Virus record (IMG/VR): IMGVR_UViG_3300028925_007344
Coordinates: 1-29,772 of that record
DNA: 29,772 nt
Origin: a virus
Reading direction: 5' to 3' (one strand)
In this document: piece by piece, positions 19,941 to 27,836 of the stretch
Layout of the letters: every line of letters begins with the position of its first letter
Numbering within the stretch: the stretch's first letter is position 1
Translations under genes and position numbers: made by a program
Notes under the pieces: model-generated
The model's database searches: none
The model's input: the letters and a program-made list of their open reading frames with translations, nothing else
What the model was told of the DNA's origin: nothing

Positions 19941-21014
19941 CTAGTACTTCAGCCAGATGTCACCGGCTGAGCCGCCCGATGGGGCAGACGTCGACGGTGT
20001 GATCTTGCGGCCGGTGCCACCAGCGGACCCAGCGTAGTACGCTGCGGCAGCTTCGGTGTCCCGGGTGATCGTTGATGCGATGCGTGCGTCGGCGACAGTT
20101 CCCGACGTGACCTTCGCACCTGAGATGTCATCCATGTACGCAGCAGCGACAGTGCCCGATGTGATCTTCGAGCCGGGGAAGTCTGAGATGTAGTTGTACG
20201 AGACAAGGCCCGATGTGATCTTCGCACCTGAGAGGTTGTCGACGTACGCTGCAGCGACAGTGCCCGATGTGATCTTCGCACCTGAGATGTTGTCGATGCG
20301 TGCTGCAGCGACAGTTCCCGATGTGATCTTCGAACCGTCGAGGTTGGGGATTCGGGCAGCGCCGAACGTTCCGGTAGTGGTATCGCCAGCGTCAAGCGCA
20401 GCGACGGTAGATGTGCCGTGACTATGCGAGTCATCGGCAACTACGGCCGTCACGGTTGCGTCGCCGGTCGAGAAGTTGATTGCGCCGGAGCCGGTTGCGT
20501 CGCCAGCCAGAGTGATCGTCCCAGAGGACAGCACGGGAGTGCTCTGCGTGATGTTGGCGGTGACGATCGTTGTTGCCAGGGCGGCGACCTCGACGGTCGC
20601 CAAGAGCAGCGAGCTCGCAGGCTGAGACGGAGCCGACGGAGAAGATGCAGGCGTGCCCGCAACTACTTCGAGTGTCCACACGTCGGTCACGGTCGAGTAG
20701 TCGGTGTCCTCGACCATCGCAACGACGAGGTCGATGCGCGGGTTGGTGGCATCGGATGCCGTGACGGCGACGTTCGTGACGCTCTGTGATTCGACGAAGT
20801 AGGTGCCTTGGAAGGAGTCCTCGGTGCCCTTGATCCATGCACGGCCCGCAGAGATATCCACCGACATGTTGGCGGTTGCCTTCTCGGTGACGGCCATCTC
20901 GGATGCGGCAGCGACGCCTTCGTCGTCCTTGGTGAGAGAAGCGAACATACGACGCACGTTCTGAGCCGGGTGCGTCCCGGCCGTATTGAAGACTGGTGGG
21001 TTGGTTGTTGCCAT
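19941..21014 (-). CDS. Tail fibre / upper baseplate protein with 18-residue repeats
   Basis: A 357-aa protein. The N-terminal domain (about 15-145; NMSVDISAGRAWIKG, NPRIDLVVAMVED, EVVAGTPASSPSAPSQPASS) is common in tail-tip proteins of actinophages. A short HSHG motif (197-200) may bind metal, as in short fibres. Residues 225-314 hold five 18-residue repeats of the form SGAKITSGTVAAAYVDN, a fibre shaft motif. The end (KITPSTSAPSGGSAGDIWLK) is a common fibre C-terminal tag. ATG 21014 chosen for ribosome site AAGGAGCCACACC; the listed upstream extension crosses the previous stop. Confidence 0.75.
   Translation of the reverse strand: MATTNPPVFNTAGTHPAQNVRRMFASLTKDDEGVAAASEMAVTEKATANMSVDISAGRAWIKGTEDSFQGTYFVESQSVTNVAVTASDATNPRIDLVVAMVEDTDYSTVTDVWTLEVVAGTPASSPSAPSQPASSLLLATVEVAALATTIVTANITQSTPVLSSGTITLAGDATGSGAINFSTGDATVTAVVADDSHSHGTSTVAALDAGDTTTGTFGAARIPNLDGSKITSGTVAAARIDNISGAKITSGTVAAAYVDNLSGAKITSGLVSYNYISDFPGSKITSGTVAAAYMDDISGAKVTSGTVADARIASTITRDTEAAAAYYAGSAGGTGRKITPSTSAPSGGSAGDIWLKY
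20073..20342. repeat. Five 54-bp coding repeats in the fibre gene
   Basis: Five tandem in-frame units of 54 bp encode the 18-residue repeats of the fibre protein. The middle unit has drifted (ISDFP, SYNY). Identity is high enough for the count to change by recombination, which would alter shaft length. Confidence 0.85.
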
Positions 21015-21025
21015 GGTGTGGCTCC

Positions 21026-21889
21026 TTAGATGAATGCGCTGCGCCACGTGGCGAGCATCGAGGCGTCGGCATGGAATGCGTCAGCAGTGAACTTCAGTTC
21101 GTTGGCGCCAGGCTGCAACTGCAACCAGGTCGACGAAGCGTCAAGCTCCGAATATCGGGAAGCGGTGCCGTTGAGCAGCACTGTCCGGTCGGTCGTGTTC
21201 ACGATGTAGTAAGTCCCGGCGCCGATCGTGCCCGTGAAAGACATCGACTCGCCATTGGTTTGGTTCGTTACAGCAGGGTCAGTGACGGGGCCAGTCAGCT
21301 TCAGCGACACGCCAGCCTCGAACGTTCCGTTGTTGGTGGCGGCGACCGTACCGGGTGCCCCACCGGAACCGGTGGCGGTCCATGGGAACGTCACGATCGG
21401 AAGGTCGAACCCGCCCGTGGCCACGGGTAACCCGGTCGTATCGGACTGCGCCAGATCGGCGTATATCCGCGGGTCGGTTGCGACGAGCTGCACGGATGCC
21501 CGGGTGAGGCCCCGGACAATGTCCAGGCCGTGCGCCACGGAGCGGTTGCGGACCCGGGCGTTGACTCTACCGGCGTCTCCGCCAGCAGCGCCAGGTAGCT
21601 GGAACGTCATCGCTTGTTCAGCGCCTGGCTTGAACGCCAGAAGGAACTCGTCGACCCTCGTCTGCATGTCTGCAGCGTTGATCGCATAGATGTCCATGTC
21701 GAGCGTGATGATACGCCTACCAAGGAAGTCGTCGCCCGGGTGCTCGCCGTGTTGCCGCAGCAGCACCTTGTCTGACGTTCGCACGCCAGGCATGTCGAGC
21801 ATGCCTGATACTTCGACCAGGCCGAAGTCGGTGTCGCCACCAACAGACAGCCCGTCAAACTCCACTTGCCAATCTCCAGTAATCGCCAC
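21026..21889 (-). CDS. Distal tail protein (Dit-like, siphovirus tail component)
   Basis: A 287-aa protein matching the siphovirus tail component family. The N-terminal half (DWQVEFDGLSVGGD, MLDMPGVRTSD, GDDFLGRRIITLDMDIYAIN, QTRVDEFLLAF) forms the ring that attaches to the tube and tape measure end. The C-terminal half (about 150-287) is a beta-sandwich domain (VSLKLTGPVTDPAV, YYIVNTTDRTVLLNG). It directly follows the tape measure gene, as usual. Starts with GTG at 21889 after AAGGAGCCATC. Confidence 0.85.
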   Translation of the reverse strand: MAITGDWQVEFDGLSVGGDTDFGLVEVSGMLDMPGVRTSDKVLLRQHGEHPGDDFLGRRIITLDMDIYAINAADMQTRVDEFLLAFKPGAEQAMTFQLPGAAGGDAGRVNARVRNRSVAHGLDIVRGLTRASVQLVATDPRIYADLAQSDTTGLPVATGGFDLPIVTFPWTATGSGGAPGTVAATNNGTFEAGVSLKLTGPVTDPAVTNQTNGESMSFTGTIGAGTYYIVNTTDRTVLLNGTASRYSELDASSTWLQLQPGANELKFTADAFHADASMLATWRSAFI

Positions 21890-21898
21890 GATGGCTCC

Positions 21899-23800
21899 TT
21901 AGATGTTGCCGGTCTTTATCGCCCAAGCGACTTCACGACCGATCTCGTACGGGTCTGCGTCTGTTGACACGAACACGGTGACGCCTGATGAACCTGCGTT
22001 GTCCAGCGGCCGAACCTCTGCGCCGACTGGCAGGTTGAGGAACTCGGGGCCAGCTTCGCCGACCATGACTGTACCCGGACTGGTAAGCGTCCCGCCCTTG
22101 GCGAGCCTCGGTATCTTCGGCACGCCGAACGTCTGACCGCCGAACGTATACGCACCCCGGCCATCTAACGGGACGTCGAGCGACATCTTCGGCAGCGTGA
22201 AGCTGAGCGAGTTCCACTTATCGATGATCCAGTTTATCGCCCCTTTGAAGGCGTCCTTCAGTCCGTCGAAGGCGCCGATGGTGGCATCCTTGATCTTGCC
22301 GGGTAGCTTCACGAACCAAGTGACAATCTTGGCGCCGATCTTGATGATCTTGACTTGCACTTGAACCCACGTCGATGCAAGGATCCACATGAATGTCACG
22401 ACCGGTTCAATCGCGTTCCAGATGCTCTGGAAGATTGGCGGCACGTTGTCCCTCAGCCAGTGGAATGCCACGACGGCTGCGTCCTTCATGCCGTCAACGG
22501 CAGACCGGAAGAAGTCAACGTTCTGATATGCCCAAACGACACCGGCGGCAAGTAGCGCTATGGCTGCCGTGATCAAGAGCACTGGTGCGTTGGCGACTAT
22601 CATTGCTGCAGCTGCTGCAGCCCACGCAGCTGCCTTCGCCCAGACCAGTGGAATGACTACGCCGAGAGCGAGGACCAGGCCCCCGCCTAAGATGACAGCG
22701 AGACCGACCCAGACCCAGTCATGGTCCTTGATGAAGTTCACGATGTTGCGGATGACCGGGAACAGGTCGTCTCTGAACCATCCGGCAACGCTCTGGATTG
22801 CTGGGATCAACGCTGTCGTGATCCAGTCGACGAGGCTTTCTAGGACTGGTATGAGCTTGGCCTGGATCAGGTTCCCCATGATGGCGAGTCTGTCGCCCAT
22901 GGTCTCTGTTGCATCAGCTTGCAGGTCGACGGCACCGGCGTTCTCGCCGAGCAGCCCGCTGAAATTCTCAAGGTCGACGTTGCCGGATCGCACGGCTGTC
23001 GTCATTCGCTGGGCGCCTTCTGCACCGAACGCTGCGGTAGCAATGTTCAGCGCTTCGGTCTCGGTCGCTGCGTCCATCATGGACTGCACGACCAGTTCCA
23101 GTTGTTCTTGCCCGTCTCCGCCTTCTGATGCGACGCCACGGAAGAACTTGTTCAGGCCTGGACCGATCTTGGTCACGTCGACGCCAGCCTGAGTGAGCTG
23201 GCCGAAGAACGCAGAGGTCTCTTCGAGAGTGAACCCGGCGTTGGCCATCAACGGCCCGAATTTCGTCATCGAGCCCATCAGAGATTCTAGCGGTGCGCCC
23301 GTTGCCTGAGACACGGTCACCAGGTCGCTGAGAACTTCGTCGACACTTGAGTCGGTGCCGAACTGTTCCATGGACTGACTGACGCTCGTGATCAAGCCAG
23401 AGACGTCCTCGGAGCCCATGACTCTTGCGGCGTCCAGGAACAGTTCTCCGGTCGTCACGGCCTCAGCGCCGGACTGCCCGAACATCGTGTTCACGTCTGC
23501 CATTGCGCCAGCAACAACGTTGAGGCTCTCAGGGACTTTCTCGCTGAGGTCGACGGCTGAGTCGAACACGGCCTGCAAGTCTTCGCCGATTAGTCCTGTG
23601 CCCGCAGTGATCGTGTTCTTTGCTTCTTCGATGTTGGAGCCGAGCTTGACGGCGCCTGCTGCTAGCGCTGCGACACCGACGCCTATGGCAGCACCGGCCT
23701 TCTTGCCGAAGTTCTTGAGGCCAGATTCGGCCTTGCCTATGGCTTGCAGGAAGTCCTTGGAATCGCCAGTGACCTTGATCTTGATGGGCTTCGACGCCAT
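21899..23800 (-). CDS. Tape measure protein
   Basis: A 633-aa protein. The N-terminus shows the TP901-type tape measure core (KAESGLKNFGKKAGAAIGVG, then SNIEEAKNTITAG, LIGEDLQAVFDSAVDLS). Residues about 375-435 are strongly hydrophobic (VWVGLAVILGGGLVLALGVV and a following Ala-rich stretch), the membrane-active segment thought to help DNA cross the host membrane. The end (KGGTLTSPGTVMVGEAGPEF) is the usual C-terminal motif. At about 1.5 angstrom per residue the tail would be near 95 nm. It follows the two chaperone products, as is typical. Ribosome site AGAGGACTACCCCC. Confidence 0.95.
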   Translation of the reverse strand: MASKPIKIKVTGDSKDFLQAIGKAESGLKNFGKKAGAAIGVGVAALAAGAVKLGSNIEEAKNTITAGTGLIGEDLQAVFDSAVDLSEKVPESLNVVAGAMADVNTMFGQSGAEAVTTGELFLDAARVMGSEDVSGLITSVSQSMEQFGTDSSVDEVLSDLVTVSQATGAPLESLMGSMTKFGPLMANAGFTLEETSAFFGQLTQAGVDVTKIGPGLNKFFRGVASEGGDGQEQLELVVQSMMDAATETEALNIATAAFGAEGAQRMTTAVRSGNVDLENFSGLLGENAGAVDLQADATETMGDRLAIMGNLIQAKLIPVLESLVDWITTALIPAIQSVAGWFRDDLFPVIRNIVNFIKDHDWVWVGLAVILGGGLVLALGVVIPLVWAKAAAWAAAAAAMIVANAPVLLITAAIALLAAGVVWAYQNVDFFRSAVDGMKDAAVVAFHWLRDNVPPIFQSIWNAIEPVVTFMWILASTWVQVQVKIIKIGAKIVTWFVKLPGKIKDATIGAFDGLKDAFKGAINWIIDKWNSLSFTLPKMSLDVPLDGRGAYTFGGQTFGVPKIPRLAKGGTLTSPGTVMVGEAGPEFLNLPVGAEVRPLDNAGSSGVTVFVSTDADPYEIGREVAWAIKTGNI

Positions 23801-23813
23801 GGGGGTAGTCCTC

Positions 23814-24244
23814 TCAGGACATGACCGGAACTGTGCCGGGCTTTCTTCCGTTGCTTGCTGGGTGCTCTTGCATTGATTCGAGCAGTGCCTTGTACTTCCA
23901 CATCTGCATGCTGTCTAGCTCGGCAAGTGATAGCCCGAACTCACGGCAGACTGACACCTTCGCCAGCCACTGGGACTTGTCTAGGTCCCGTCGGTAGGGT
24001 CCGGCTTCTTCTCCGTCAGCGCTGCGACCATCTCCGAAAGCCGCATAGATGCGGTGTCCTCGTAAGTGAACGACGGGTCTGTTCGCTGCCCGGTGATGGT
24101 GGCGAGAGCTCTGATCATTCTGATCTCGGATGCGTCGCCCATCTTCGAAAGCGAGCAGCCGACCAACTCTTCGAGATGTTCGGCTTCGCCCAGCGTAAGG
24201 TCATCGAGGTCTAGGCTGATCTCTTCTGCACGGTCTTCGGTCAT
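23814..24244 (-). CDS. Tail assembly chaperone, long form by -1 frameshift
   Basis: The short chaperone frame ends at 23981, but a -1 frame open across its 3' part continues to 23814. It encodes RRDLDKSQWLAKVSVCREFG, then a stretch ending ELDSMQMWKYKALLESMQEH, the typical C-terminal pattern of the frameshifted G-T tail chaperone. This frame has no good start of its own. No canonical X XXY YYZ heptamer was found in the overlap; possible slip sites are GGACCCT and CGGGACC close to the zero-frame stop. The long form recruits tape measure and tube protein during tail assembly. Confidence 0.75.
23981..24244 (-). CDS. Tail assembly chaperone, short form
   Basis: An 87-aa acidic protein (TEDRAEEISLDLDDLTLGEA, then EELVGCSLSKMGDASEIRMI) of the size and position of the G protein of lambda-type phages, just upstream of the tape measure gene. 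The ATG at 24244 follows GAAGGACTTGACC. It coats the tape measure protein while the tail forms and is not part of the finished virion. Confidence 0.8.
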   Translation of the reverse strand: MTEDRAEEISLDLDDLTLGEAEHLEELVGCSLSKMGDASEIRMIRALATITGQRTDPSFTYEDTASMRLSEMVAALTEKKPDPTDGT

Positions 24245-24246
24245 GG

Positions 24247-24660
24247 TCAAGTCCTTCTTGTAGATAGATCTTCGGTGATCTTGTTCAGTTGCTTCTCGTA
24301 CGCTGCACGGACTTCGTCCTGCCGCTTGTCGTATGCCTCATATATGAACGGACGTGCGGGTATGCCCCGGGCAGCCCAGCCGAAGTGGATTGGGCCTGCG
24401 TACTGCACGCCCTTCGCTGTACCAGCCTTAACGAACGCTGCGGATGGTCCGCCCTGAGATCCAATAGACTTGGCGAGCTTCCCGGATGCGACCGGTGCGA
24501 CCGTCTTGGCTTCGTCGGCAACAATCTGGCCTGCAGCCTTGTTCGCTTTACGGATCTCTTTCGCCGTGTCTTTGTCTTTGGCTTTCCGCAGCGCACGCTG
24601 CAGATCCTTCAGCCCTTCGACCTCGACACCGATCATGCCGTTCTTCTTCTTCGCTGCCAT
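24247..24660 (-). CDS. HK97 gp10-like tail completion protein
   Basis: A 137-aa protein of the HK97 gp10 family. GVEVEGLKDLQRALRKAK at the N-terminus, then an Ala-rich helix (AAGQIVADEAKTVAPVASGK), LAKSIGSQG, and GIPARPFIYEAYDKRQDEV near the end are characteristic. It helps join the tail to the head. It is unusual that it lies after the tube gene and the endolysin; in most siphoviruses it comes before the tube protein gene. TGATG overlap with the endolysin. Confidence 0.85.
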   Translation of the reverse strand: MAAKKKNGMIGVEVEGLKDLQRALRKAKDKDTAKEIRKANKAAGQIVADEAKTVAPVASGKLAKSIGSQGGPSAAFVKAGTAKGVQYAGPIHFGWAARGIPARPFIYEAYDKRQDEVRAAYEKQLNKITEDLSTRRT

Positions 24661-25469
24661 CAGATCACCAAGGCTTCCCGTAGTTTACGCCAGACAGCTT
24701 TGCCGACGACGATGTCGCCCTGATACGAGACCCGGACCAGGCCGACGTCTTTGCAGAACTGCAGGACGGCACGTGAAGTGGCCGGGCCCCATGGGCCGGT
24801 ACCAACGATGTCGTATCCAAGGAATCCTAGAGCCCGCTGCAAGGCGTCGATGCGACGCTTGCGCCAGACGAACACGTTGCGGATGTCGTTTACTCGAAGG
24901 TTCGCACGTCCGATGCGTGGAAGCTTCGGTGCCTCCGGCCCAGCCAGCACGATGACCGGCGCAGCTTCAGACTTGACGTCAGAAGCGACCGGCATGCCAC
25001 GACTGATCCATTCGGTTAGAGCTTCACCAGGGCACGCAGTTGACCAGGCGTCACGGTGAGGCTTGACGTCGAGCTCACGGCCGACGTGGCGGTTGATCGA
25101 CTCGATCTGTTCACGGACAGCGAGCAGCGCATCGACAGAAACCTTCTGGCCTTTGCCGACACCGACGAAGATGCTGTACGACTTGCCAGCCTCGGAAGGA
25201 GATGTTGCTCCGTCTTGCACATTGAAGCCACGCCCACCGAACCTGTTGCCAAGGACATCGACTAGGAAGCTGTAAGCCACATCCCGGTAGTTCGAGGTCG
25301 TCGTATTCAGGTGGTATCGCTGGATCGCCCTCGGAAGAGCGAAGCCGGTAAGCGTGATCGGCGGTCCGTTGTAGTGGACGAAGATGGTCTCGACGTTGGC
25401 GTCGGACATCTCGGTCGGTGGACGCTTCCAGGGTGCTGCGCCCCACTGGGCACGGTTGTAGTAAGCCAC
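24660..25469 (-). CDS. Endolysin: N-acetylmuramoyl-L-alanine amidase with binding domain
   Basis: A 269-aa amidase_2/PGRP-type lysin. Zinc ligands are His32 (FVHYNG), His138 (KPHRDAWSTACPG) and Cys146. DVAYSFLVDVLG matches the family's DVxYxFLxD strand. It cuts the bond between MurNAc and L-Ala in the host wall. The C-terminal part (about 200-269; RIDALQRALGFLGYDIVGTG, WGPATSRAVLQFCKDVGL) is a peptidoglycan-binding domain of the PG_binding_1 type. No signal peptide. The GTG at 25469 is chosen for ribosome site AGAAGGA; an upstream ATG frame would translate through the hairpin at 25499. Its place inside the tail cluster is odd and could mean a virion-associated lysin. Confidence 0.85.
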   Translation of the reverse strand: MAYYNRAQWGAAPWKRPPTEMSDANVETIFVHYNGPPITLTGFALPRAIQRYHLNTTTSNYRDVAYSFLVDVLGNRFGGRGFNVQDGATSPSEAGKSYSIFVGVGKGQKVSVDALLAVREQIESINRHVGRELDVKPHRDAWSTACPGEALTEWISRGMPVASDVKSEAAPVIVLAGPEAPKLPRIGRANLRVNDIRNVFVWRKRRIDALQRALGFLGYDIVGTGPWGPATSRAVLQFCKDVGLVRVSYQGDIVVGKAVWRKLREALVI

Positions 25470-25498
25470 TGATATCAGTCCTTCTGCACGGGATAGAA

Positions 25499-25530
25499 GG
25501 GCCTGGCAGCTCCGTGCAGCCACCAGGCCC
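25499..25530 (-). terminator. Hairpin after the tail tube gene
   Basis: Outer stem of 8 bp (GGGCCTGG/CCAGGCCC), a 2x2 internal loop, 3 more pairs and a 6-nt loop, followed on the minus strand by TTCTAT. It starts 8 nt past the tube stop. It may be a partial terminator or a 3'-end stabiliser that raises tube protein yield over the genes downstream. Confidence 0.6.
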
Positions 25531-25537
25531 CGATTGG

Positions 25538-26512
25538 TTAGAGCGCCGTGTCGGTGCTCTTGATGTTGACCGTGACCATAGGGTTCGTGCCGTCGTGCAA
25601 CACAACGAACGGCATGGTCTGGCGGGTCGTCTCCGACCTTGAAGCTGTCGGGGATTCACCGGTCCACTGACAGTTGGGGATATCAATCTCGAACTCGTAA
25701 TTGTAGCCGGACTCGATGACTGCGCCGGTCCACTTCACGTTGATGTCAACGAGTGTTCCAGCGACCCACTCGGCGTACCGAGTAGTAGCGTCGAAGTCGC
25801 CCGAGAGCGAACCAGTGAAGGACGGAGAACCGACCCGGACGGGTTCAGACTTGAGCGTCGAAGCCGCAAGGTATCGGCGGTCGGTCTTCATGCCAAGGTC
25901 GGCGTTGAAGGTGAACGAATCAGTGTAAGCGTAAGCCGAGCCACCAATCTCAACGACAGCGTCAGTCCACGCAAACGGAGTCTGGGCAGCAGGGTAAGCC
26001 GCTGTCGCAGTGGCCGTCGAGATGTCGACGTCTTCGAAGTCGTAGTCGACGTTGGCGACCAGGAGGCCACCTACATCCTGAGACAAACCCCAGCCAGTGA
26101 CCTTGCAGCCGTGATGAGTGAACGCTTGAGGAGTGGAGTTGTCAACCAACGGGCGAACAACTTGAATGGTGTACGAGTCAGCCGTACCGGCCTGCTCGCT
26201 GGTATGGGCTTGGCTGTACTGCGTGGTAGCGCCAACGATGGTCGGCCCCGACACTGCGCCGAGTAGACCCTCGACGAGCATGCCCATGCCCTTGTTCATG
26301 ACGTCAAGTTCGAGCGAGCCAGTGCCGCCCATGTTGACCGTGACGACACGGTCAGACCGTTCGCCCTCGTAATCGCTGCGCATGCCGGAGGACACGAGAC
26401 GTTCCTGCTCACGCTTGAACGAATCACCGTGCCCTTCGAAGCTGCGAGTCAGCGATACGGGCGTGCCGTAGGTTGACTCCTTGCCGATGTGAATTGCTCC
26501 GTCGAGGCTCAT
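25538..26512 (-). CDS. Major tail tube protein
   Basis: A 324-aa protein of the phage tail tube family. It has the usual start (DGAIHIGKESTYGTPVSLTR), a repeated-domain pattern (GTGSLELDVMNKGMGMLVEG, FTGSLSGDFD) and the segment CKVTGWGLSQDVGGLLVANV. It polymerises into hexameric rings around the tape measure. At 324 residues it may have an extra outer domain. ATGA overlap with the 65-aa gene. The hairpin after it fits a high-expression structural gene. Confidence 0.85.
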   Translation of the reverse strand: MSLDGAIHIGKESTYGTPVSLTRSFEGHGDSFKREQERLVSSGMRSDYEGERSDRVVTVNMGGTGSLELDVMNKGMGMLVEGLLGAVSGPTIVGATTQYSQAHTSEQAGTADSYTIQVVRPLVDNSTPQAFTHHGCKVTGWGLSQDVGGLLVANVDYDFEDVDISTATATAAYPAAQTPFAWTDAVVEIGGSAYAYTDSFTFNADLGMKTDRRYLAASTLKSEPVRVGSPSFTGSLSGDFDATTRYAEWVAGTLVDINVKWTGAVIESGYNYEFEIDIPNCQWTGESPTASRSETTRQTMPFVVLHDGTNPMVTVNIKSTDTAL

Positions 26513-26706
26513 TTGGTGGGCTTCCCTTCAGTTGGTTTGGATGCAGGTTTCGAGATCCAGTCTCGGTTGCCTGCAAGACTCTTCGCCTCGTTGGCAAGGA
26601 GCTTGATGCTGTCGCCGGTTGCGACAGTGAACTTTCGGCCGGTGTCAGCGAAGATGATCTCGATCTCCAACGCTCCGACATACGTGCACTTCTTTGATGC
26701 TGCCAT
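26509..26706 (-). CDS. 65-aa protein preceding the tube gene
   Basis: A 65-aa protein, MAASKKCTYVGALEIEIIFA then DTGRKFTVATGDSIKLLANE, a beta-rich core with a Lys/Pro-rich end. TAATG and ATGA overlaps tie it to the head-tail genes on both sides. It could be a small tail or head completion protein; no family recognised. Confidence 0.7.
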   Translation of the reverse strand: MAASKKCTYVGALEIEIIFADTGRKFTVATGDSIKLLANEAKSLAGNRDWISKPASKPTEGKPTK

Positions 26707-27161
26707 TAGACAAGCCTTCCCATGACCTTGATCGTCATGTCCACAGTTGTCCGAGGCGACCCCACGTCGCCAGAAAGATCGGTCGACCAACTGAACGTGT
26801 CAACAACAGCCCAGATGACTCCGTCGACGCTGAGCGTAGTGTCGAGCGCCATGATGTCCTCGATGGCCCCGACCAGGGCGGCGGCCCGTAGTTCGTTCGT
26901 GTCGACAGCTGCCTTCGATGCAACCTGCACCGTTAGCTCCACGTCGTAGGTCTCGTCACGTCGCCGACGACCGGAGTGCAGCGACTGCTGCTCGTTGTCG
27001 TGCAGCGTGACCGAGTTGCCTAACCATACGACTTCATCCCGGCGATCGGCTGCAGGTTCGCCATACTCGATCTGTACGAGCGAAGCAACCATCGTCGAGT
27101 CAGCCACAAGGGCAGCGTACAGAGCGGCACGGAAAGCTGCGACCGTAGTGTGCGTTGCCAT
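26706..27161 (-). CDS. Tail terminator / completion-like protein
   Basis: A 151-aa protein with a helical start (TVAAFRAALYAALVADSTMV), then EYGEPAADRRDEVVWLG and the alternating strands RRDETYDVELTVQVAS, ending VDTFSWSTDLSGDVGSPRTT and VDMTIKVMGRLV. The alpha/beta pattern, size and position before the tube gene agree with tail terminator (gpU/gp17-like) proteins that cap the tube and bind the head connector. Sequence identity to a named family is weak, so the assignment rests largely on place and pattern. Confidence 0.65.
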   Translation of the reverse strand: MATHTTVAAFRAALYAALVADSTMVASLVQIEYGEPAADRRDEVVWLGNSVTLHDNEQQSLHSGRRRRDETYDVELTVQVASKAAVDTNELRAAALVGAIEDIMALDTTLSVDGVIWAVVDTFSWSTDLSGDVGSPRTTVDMTIKVMGRLV

Positions 27162-27742
27162 CAGCCAACCGCCGGAGGACGAGACATGCGGCGGAGCAGC
27201 ACTGCGTTCACTTCAGGAAGCGACGTGGGACCGTACTTGCCTGGCATGGCGTTTATTCGGAAGTCGCCAGCAGCGGTGGTCACTTGAATGGCGTTGTCGG
27301 GAGCTTCCGACACGAGCTTCAGCACATACCAGCGAGACAGCTGACGGGCAGCCAGCTCGATGTCTGCGGGCACCGTGGTAGTGGCACCGGCAGCGAGGAC
27401 GATGACGACGTTGCGGCCCTGCACGGCAGACGTGAAGATGCCCGTGTCACGAGTGACGATGCCGCCAGGTCGTACGACCCAGCCAGCGACGCTTGCGACA
27501 GCGACTGCGTCGACAGTGGCGGACGTGACCGAGATCAGGTCTGCGACGTCTACCCAAACACGGTCAGTGTCATTGCCGTCGACCGTGACCGTATGGGCCT
27601 TGGATTCGAATGATGTCCCTGTGAACTCGTCGATGATGGACGTCGCCCATGATATGCCCTCAGTCAGTAGGGCGTCGGTGTATACGACAGTGTCCGACAG
27701 CTTTGAAGCCAGTCGGATGTCTGCGAGGTTGGTGTAAGCCAT
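27161..27742 (-). CDS. Head-tail connector (adaptor) protein
   Basis: A 193-aa protein. The helical N-terminal part (LADIRLASKLSDTVVYTDAL, ISWATSIIDEFTGTSF) matches gp6/gp15-like adaptors, whose helices ring the portal. The middle is a beta domain (VTVDGNDTDRVWVDVADLIS) and a second helical part follows (ADIELAARQLSRWYVLKLVS). It is the first gene after the capsid gene and its hairpin. Ribosome site GAAGGGACATC. Confidence 0.75.
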   Translation of the reverse strand: MAYTNLADIRLASKLSDTVVYTDALLTEGISWATSIIDEFTGTSFESKAHTVTVDGNDTDRVWVDVADLISVTSATVDAVAVASVAGWVVRPGGIVTRDTGIFTSAVQGRNVVIVLAAGATTTVPADIELAARQLSRWYVLKLVSEAPDNAIQVTTAAGDFRINAMPGKYGPTSLPEVNAVLLRRMSRPPAVG

Positions 27743-27783
27743 GATGTCCCTTCAGGGCGGATTGATTCGGAGAACATGCCGAA

Positions 27784-27821
27784 GGTGGCAGCCCCAGCGT
27801 TTCTAGGCTGGGACTGCCACC
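27784..27821 (-). terminator. Hairpin after the major capsid gene
   Basis: A 15-bp stem with one G-U pair and an 8-nt loop; arms 27784-27798 and 27807-27821. It starts 15 nt after the capsid stop codon. There is no T-run, so it may partly end transcription, or shield the capsid mRNA 3' end. Confidence 0.65.
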
Positions 27822-27836
27822 AACAGCGGATTACTA

